Notes under the pieces: model-generated | Seen by the model: the letters and a program-made list of their open reading frames with translations, nothing else | What the model was told of the DNA's origin: nothing | Database searches by the model: none | Part shown: positions 13,696-17,169 of the stretch, in pieces | How the letters are laid out: every line of letters starts with the position of its first letter | Numbering within the stretch: position 1 is the first letter of the stretch | Translations under genes and position numbers: made by a program | NCBI GenBank assembly: GCA_934098345.1 | Contig: CAKONX010000023.1 | Location: 1-17,169 of the forward strand | Source of the DNA: an uncultured Bacilli bacterium | GTDB taxonomy: Bacteria > Bacillota_I > Bacilli_A > RF39 > UBA660 | Length of the DNA stretch: 17,169 bases | Direction: 5' to 3'

Positions 13696-13701
13696 ATTAT
13701 A
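13696..13701 (-). promoter_or_regulatory. -10 box (TATAAT) of the RsgI-like operon
   Basis: A perfect TATAAT lies 22 nt upstream of the start codon. The -35 position (TTTTCT, 17 nt away) is poor and overlaps the tail of the preceding terminator. Confidence 0.5.
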
Positions 13702-13723
13702 ACGTATAATTTTGATTTAGAAA

Positions 13724-13749
13724 ACAAAAAAGATAACCGTAGTTATCTT
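13724..13749 (-). terminator. intrinsic terminator of the surface-protein gene
   Basis: Perfect stem AAGATAAC / GTTATCTT (13742-13749 and 13730-13737) with a TACG tetraloop, followed by TTTTTG, 11 nt after the stop codon. Confidence 0.85.
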
Positions 13750-13760
13750 AAAATTAAAGT

Positions 13761-15275
13761 TTATCTTACTACATATGGATTCGTAGTTGTTCCTTCACCA
13801 GCTGGCTCAACACCTGTTCCAGATTTTAAAGAAATTACAGGACGAACGCCATGAACACGATTCACAAAACCGCGAGACACATATCCAGAAGCAAGCACAT
13901 TGCCAATAGCAACATCACCATCCCCAACAGCAACTGGAGAAAATGTCCAATAATGCTGATTTGTATATAAATAATTTGTTGTATCTAGATAATCATTTGT
14001 ATTGGAATAATATGTATTAATTCCTGCAAATATTACTTCATCTAATGTTATTAATCCGACTGGGTATGTTAGCTTTCCGTTTCCAGTTTTATTGTCTACT
14101 GTAAATTTATCATTGTTATTTTGACACACTAAACTTGGATTTGGATTAGATGACCAATATGATGATCGATGTGCTGCTCCATACAGTGTTGCATTTGTTC
14201 CATATCCCAATGAACCATATGATGATTTTGATGTATCTCCTATTGTATTTGCATCATATGCTTTTGTACTTCTATCATTACAGAATACTGTATCTTCTAA
14301 TTTACTAGTTGCAGTTTCATCAAAATTTTGACTATACCAATTTTCAATATATTTTTTTATTGTTGAATCATTTGTATTTGCATGTGTTGCTTCATAAGCA
14401 TCGCTTCCTGCTGTTCCATACATATATCCTACATATGCATTATCGTTTGAATTTTCATTGAATACGCTTCCTCCGATATGAGTTGATGTTCCTGTTTGAA
14501 TTTCACATTTACCATCCGTAGGTGTTCCATTAAATATTAATTTTACTCCACCTGTTTCTGTTGTTCTTATTATTTTCCAACACATATTATTAAATATTAT
14601 ATTATTATTTACTTTATCTGCATCTCCTCTATAGTAATATACTGGTTTGTTACCCACAGTCGCAGTTGTTGTATATATTCCATTTGTTCTGCTTACTCCT
14701 GAACGTACTTTATAATCTATCACTGTTGTTGTATCTGCATTATCTTTTATCATATTATATAAATTTATTGAAGCAACTCCAATTGTATCTCTTTCTACTG
14801 CATTAAGTGTAAGTGTACATACATACTCTTCTCTTACTTCTTCTGTAGCTACCTTGTTTAAGGTTACTGTTAATGTTCCATTTAGTGTTTCTTTTGCTTT
14901 TATAACTGTTGCATTTCCTTTTAGTTCATTTTTTATACTTGTATATTTTGCTGTAGTTCCATCTTTTACTTTACAATTTACTTGTACTTCAGCATCATAG
15001 TTTGCTGAATTATTTGTTACTTCATAATTTAGTACTGAAGATTGATTTAAAGACTTTAAATCACTTGTTTCAAATGTTATTGTTTTTTTGTCTTGGCTTA
15101 TTACATTTGTATATACATCAGTTCCATCTAATGAAGCTGCAGTAAAAATAACAGAAAAATCATCTGTATTTTCACTTACACTGGTATTTCCATTAATTAT
15201 TAAAGTTGTACTAATCGCTGCAAATCCAATAGACATTATTAAAATTGCAATCACTATTGCACTTTTTCTTTTCAT
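13761..15275 (-). CDS. large exported surface protein with variable-looking C-terminal domain
   Basis: This 504-residue protein has an N-terminal signal or anchor segment (about 5-28, AIVIAILIMSIGFAAISTTL). A beta-rich domain follows (about 30-165: FSVIFTAASLDGTDVYTN, VLNYEVTNNSANYDAEVQVN), and then a long Asn/Thr/Tyr/Gly-rich domain of the kind found in multi-copy surface proteins of gut Bacilli. The latter contains NIIFNNMCWKIIRTTETGGV, four cysteines, YPVGLITLDEVIFAG, HYWTFSPVA and GVRPVISLKSGTG. The W-K-I-I-R start and FSP...GVRPVISL end resemble DUF6273-type, C-type-lectin-like modules, suggesting adhesion or ligand binding; no enzyme motif is seen. The ATG at 15275 is preferred over upstream in-frame codons because GGTG lies before it and a TTG at 15308 falls in the putative -10. 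The 3' 150 nt are strikingly GC-rich for the region. Confidence 0.75.
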   Translation of the reverse strand: MKRKSAIVIAILIMSIGFAAISTTLIINGNTSVSENTDDFSVIFTAASLDGTDVYTNVISQDKKTITFETSDLKSLNQSSVLNYEVTNNSANYDAEVQVNCKVKDGTTAKYTSIKNELKGNATVIKAKETLNGTLTVTLNKVATEEVREEYVCTLTLNAVERDTIGVASINLYNMIKDNADTTTVIDYKVRSGVSRTNGIYTTTATVGNKPVYYYRGDADKVNNNIIFNNMCWKIIRTTETGGVKLIFNGTPTDGKCEIQTGTSTHIGGSVFNENSNDNAYVGYMYGTAGSDAYEATHANTNDSTIKKYIENWYSQNFDETATSKLEDTVFCNDRSTKAYDANTIGDTSKSSYGSLGYGTNATLYGAAHRSSYWSSNPNPSLVCQNNNDKFTVDNKTGNGKLTYPVGLITLDEVIFAGINTYYSNTNDYLDTTNYLYTNQHYWTFSPVAVGDGDVAIGNVLASGYVSRGFVNRVHGVRPVISLKSGTGVEPAGEGTTTNPYVVR

Positions 15276-15299
15276 TTTTACACACACCATTCTATAATA

Positions 15300-15305
15300 A
15301 GTATA
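15300..15305 (-). promoter_or_regulatory. possible -10 box of the surface-protein gene
   Basis: TATACT lies 24 nt upstream of the chosen start, within an A/T-rich region that offers only a weak -35. A distinct promoter is expected because the ClpB terminator lies just upstream. Confidence 0.3.
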
Positions 15306-15370
15306 CAATATTTTTGTTGTATTTTAATAATATATTTTTATTTTGTGTAAAAGTTTACAATTTATTAAAC

Positions 15371-15404
15371 AAAAAAAGAATAACCATTAATGTTAGTTAT
15401 CCTT
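15371..15404 (-). terminator. intrinsic terminator overlapping the clpB stop codon
   Basis: AAGGATAAC (15396-15404) pairs with GTTATTCTT (15376-15384) over 9 bp with one G-U pair and an 11-nt loop, followed by TTTTT. The last three codons of ClpB form the 5' arm and the TAA lies in the loop. Confidence 0.75.
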
Positions 15405-17169
15405 AATTGTTACATCAAACTTATCATTTTTATAATCAACTACTAATGTAGAACCAAATTTTAATTCTCCATTAATTAATACTTTTGCAATAGTTGTTTC
15501 GACAGTTCGACTTAATAAACGTTTTAGAGGTCTAGCTCCGTATGTAATATCATATCCATTTTCTATTAGATAGTTTCTAGCATTATCTGTAAGTTTAATA
15601 TGAATATTGTTATCTTTAAGTCTATCTTCCATTTCATGAATTAATTTATCAAGTATACATCTAATATTATCTTTTGTTAATGGATTAAAGACAATTATTT
15701 CATCTATTCTATTAATAAATTCTGGTCTAAAGTATTTCTTAACGTCACTCATAACTTCACTTGTATTACCATCTAGAATATGTTCACTTCCTAAGTTAGA
15801 AGTCATTATTATAATAGTATTCTTAAAGTCAACTGTACGTCCATTTGAATCAGTTACACGACCATCATCAAGTATTTGAAGTAATAGATTTAAAACTTCT
15901 GGGTGAGCCTTTTCTATTTCATCGAATAGAACTATTGAATAAGGATTTCTTCTTACTGCTTCAGTTAACTCTCCGCCCTCTTCATATCCTACATATCCAG
16001 GAGGAGAACCTATTAAACGAGAAACACTGAACTTTTCCATATATTCACTCATGTCAATACGAATCATATGCTTTTCATCATCAAATAATTCATACGCAAG
16101 AGTTCTGGCAATTTCTGTTTTACCAACACCAGTTGGACCTAAGAATATAAATGAACCAATTGGTCTATTTGGATCTTTTATTCCACTTCTGCTTTTAATA
16201 ATAGCATCACTTACTAGTTTTATAGCTTCATCTTGACCAATAACTCTCTTTTTCATGTTTTCTTCAAGATTAAGAAGTTTTTCTTTTTCACCACTTACTA
16301 GTTTGCTTATTGGAATATTAGTCCATTTACTTATTACATCAGCTATGCTTTCACTTGTAACTGTATCACTTAATATTTTATTTTTTTCTAAATTATTAAG
16401 TTCAGCAAGTTCACGTTCTAATGCTGGTATATCTCCATGACGAAGTTTAGCAGCTTTTGTTAAGTCATATTCGTTTTCTGCTTGTTCAAGATCAAATTTA
16501 GCTCTTTCGATTTCTTTTTTCTTTTGTTTTATTTTATCATTAATGCTCTTTTCTTTATCCCAAGCACTTCTTAATTCGTTTTCTTTTTCTTGTTTACGTT
16601 CAAGCTCTTTATCAATTTCTTCTACACGTTTTTTTGAAAGTTCATCTTTTTCTTTTTTAATTGCTTCTCTTTCAATTTTTAAACGCATAATATCTCTAGT
16701 CAAAGTATCTAGGCTTGTTGGAACTGAATCCATTTGAACACGAATAGTTGCACATGCTTCATCAACTAGATCAATTGCTTTATCTGGTAAAAATCTATCT
16801 GTTATATATCTATTTGATAAAGTAGCAGCTGTAATAAGAGCTTTATCTTGAATAGTAACACCATGATGTATTTCAAATCTTTCTTTTAAGCCACGAAGAA
16901 TAGTTATTGTATCTTCTACACTTGGAGGAGAAACAATTATTTTTTGAAATCTTCTTTCTAGCGCTCCATCTTTTTCAATGAATTTGCGATACTCATTTAA
17001 AGTAGTTGCGCCTATTACATGAATTTCTCCACGAGCAAGCATAGGTTTTAAAATATTAGAAGTATCCATTCCACCTTCAGCACCAGCACCAACAATCATG
17101 TGTATTTCATCAATAAACATAATTATTTGGCCTTCACTTTTTTTGATTTCATTTAAAACGGCTTTTAAT
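15393..17169 (-). CDS. clpB: ATP-dependent chaperone ClpB (5' end outside window)
   Basis: ClpB is a hexameric AAA+ disaggregase that pulls aggregated proteins through its pore together with DnaK. The window holds the last 591 residues of about 860; the N-terminal domain and first Walker A lie beyond 17169. Visible in order are the first Walker B IIMFIDEIH (15-23), GATTLNEYRKFIEKD and the arginine-finger segment ALERRFQ, the M-domain coiled coil (about 150-260, rich in Lys/Glu heptads) that separates ClpB from ClpA and ClpX, the second Walker A GPTGVGKTE (344-352), pore loop GYVGYEEGG, second Walker B VLFDEIEKAHPEV, sensor TSNLGS, FINRIDEIIVF, and the C-terminal YGARPLKRLL. All key residues are intact. 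Regulation (HrcA/CIRCE or CtsR sites) cannot be seen. Confidence 0.97.
   Translation of the reverse strand, partial: LKAVLNEIKKSEGQIIMFIDEIHMIVGAGAEGGMDTSNILKPMLARGEIHVIGATTLNEYRKFIEKDGALERRFQKIIVSPPSVEDTITILRGLKERFEIHHGVTIQDKALITAATLSNRYITDRFLPDKAIDLVDEACATIRVQMDSVPTSLDTLTRDIMRLKIEREAIKKEKDELSKKRVEEIDKELERKQEKENELRSAWDKEKSINDKIKQKKKEIERAKFDLEQAENEYDLTKAAKLRHGDIPALERELAELNNLEKNKILSDTVTSESIADVISKWTNIPISKLVSGEKEKLLNLEENMKKRVIGQDEAIKLVSDAIIKSRSGIKDPNRPIGSFIFLGPTGVGKTEIARTLAYELFDDEKHMIRIDMSEYMEKFSVSRLIGSPPGYVGYEEGGELTEAVRRNPYSIVLFDEIEKAHPEVLNLLLQILDDGRVTDSNGRTVDFKNTIIIMTSNLGSEHILDGNTSEVMSDVKKYFRPEFINRIDEIIVFNPLTKDNIRCILDKLIHEMEDRLKDNNIHIKLTDNARNYLIENGYDITYGARPLKRLLSRTVETTIAKVLINGELKFGSTLVVDYKNDKFDVTIKDN

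Noticed and set aside
1..17169. tRNA, rRNA, transposase or integrase genes
   Set aside because: I looked for tRNA arms, rRNA-like GC-rich blocks and recombinase motifs on both strands and saw none, so the mobile nature of the region rests only on gene content and decay.

Overview
The window comes from a very AT-rich bacterium (roughly a quarter G+C by eye) with Firmicutes-type signals: AGGAGG-like ribosome binding sites, TTGACA/TATAAT promoters, many extended -10 elements and hairpin-plus-U-run terminators. Every gene I can support lies on the minus strand, so the locus reads from high to low coordinates. ClpB, the RsgI-like/PepSY and Thr-rich-linker surface proteins and the low G+C suggest an uncultured gut Bacilli or Mollicutes-related lineage. 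This placement is an inference; no rRNA or other phylogenetic marker is present.

Layout from the high-coordinate end. 17169-15376: the 5'-truncated gene of the disaggregase ClpB, ending in a terminator. 15275-13724: a large exported surface protein with its own terminator. 13701-11161: an operon-like run of a membrane-anchored RsgI-like/PepSY protein, a PD-(D/E)XK nuclease-like protein 3 nt downstream, and an ADP-ribosylglycohydrolase gene broken by one in-frame TAA. 11140-10173: a TetR-family regulator overlapping a small DUF-like gene. 10102-8502: an HTH/WYL regulator broken by one in-frame TAA, then a SIS-domain sugar-phosphate protein whose ribosome binding site lies in a hairpin. 8501-7357: two overlapping unknown genes. 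7334-5589: a secreted or anchored HExxH metalloprotease and an Ig-like lipoprotein. 5596-5244: a promoter and a terminator-like structure with no convincing gene between them, a small-RNA candidate. 5224-2983: a two-gene operon of unknown function with a near-consensus promoter and a strong terminator. 2763-1851: gene debris consisting of two GNAT acetyltransferase remnants and the N-terminus of a RhuM-family gene. 1682-107: a SieB-like superinfection-exclusion membrane protein followed by a protein-kinase-like gene with a complete catalytic set.

The picture is an accessory island beside a conserved chaperone gene. Regulators, nuclease, ADP-ribose and exclusion-type genes are mixed with at least five decayed genes. 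The best candidates for an undescribed system are the unknown two-gene operon (5224-2983), the SieB/kinase pair (1682-221) and the membrane sensor/nuclease/ADP-ribosylglycohydrolase operon (13673-11161). Notable regulatory architecture includes terminators whose U-run leads directly into the next extended -10 promoter, a terminator embedded in a coding 3' end, and a shared motif in three promoter-like sites around sieB.
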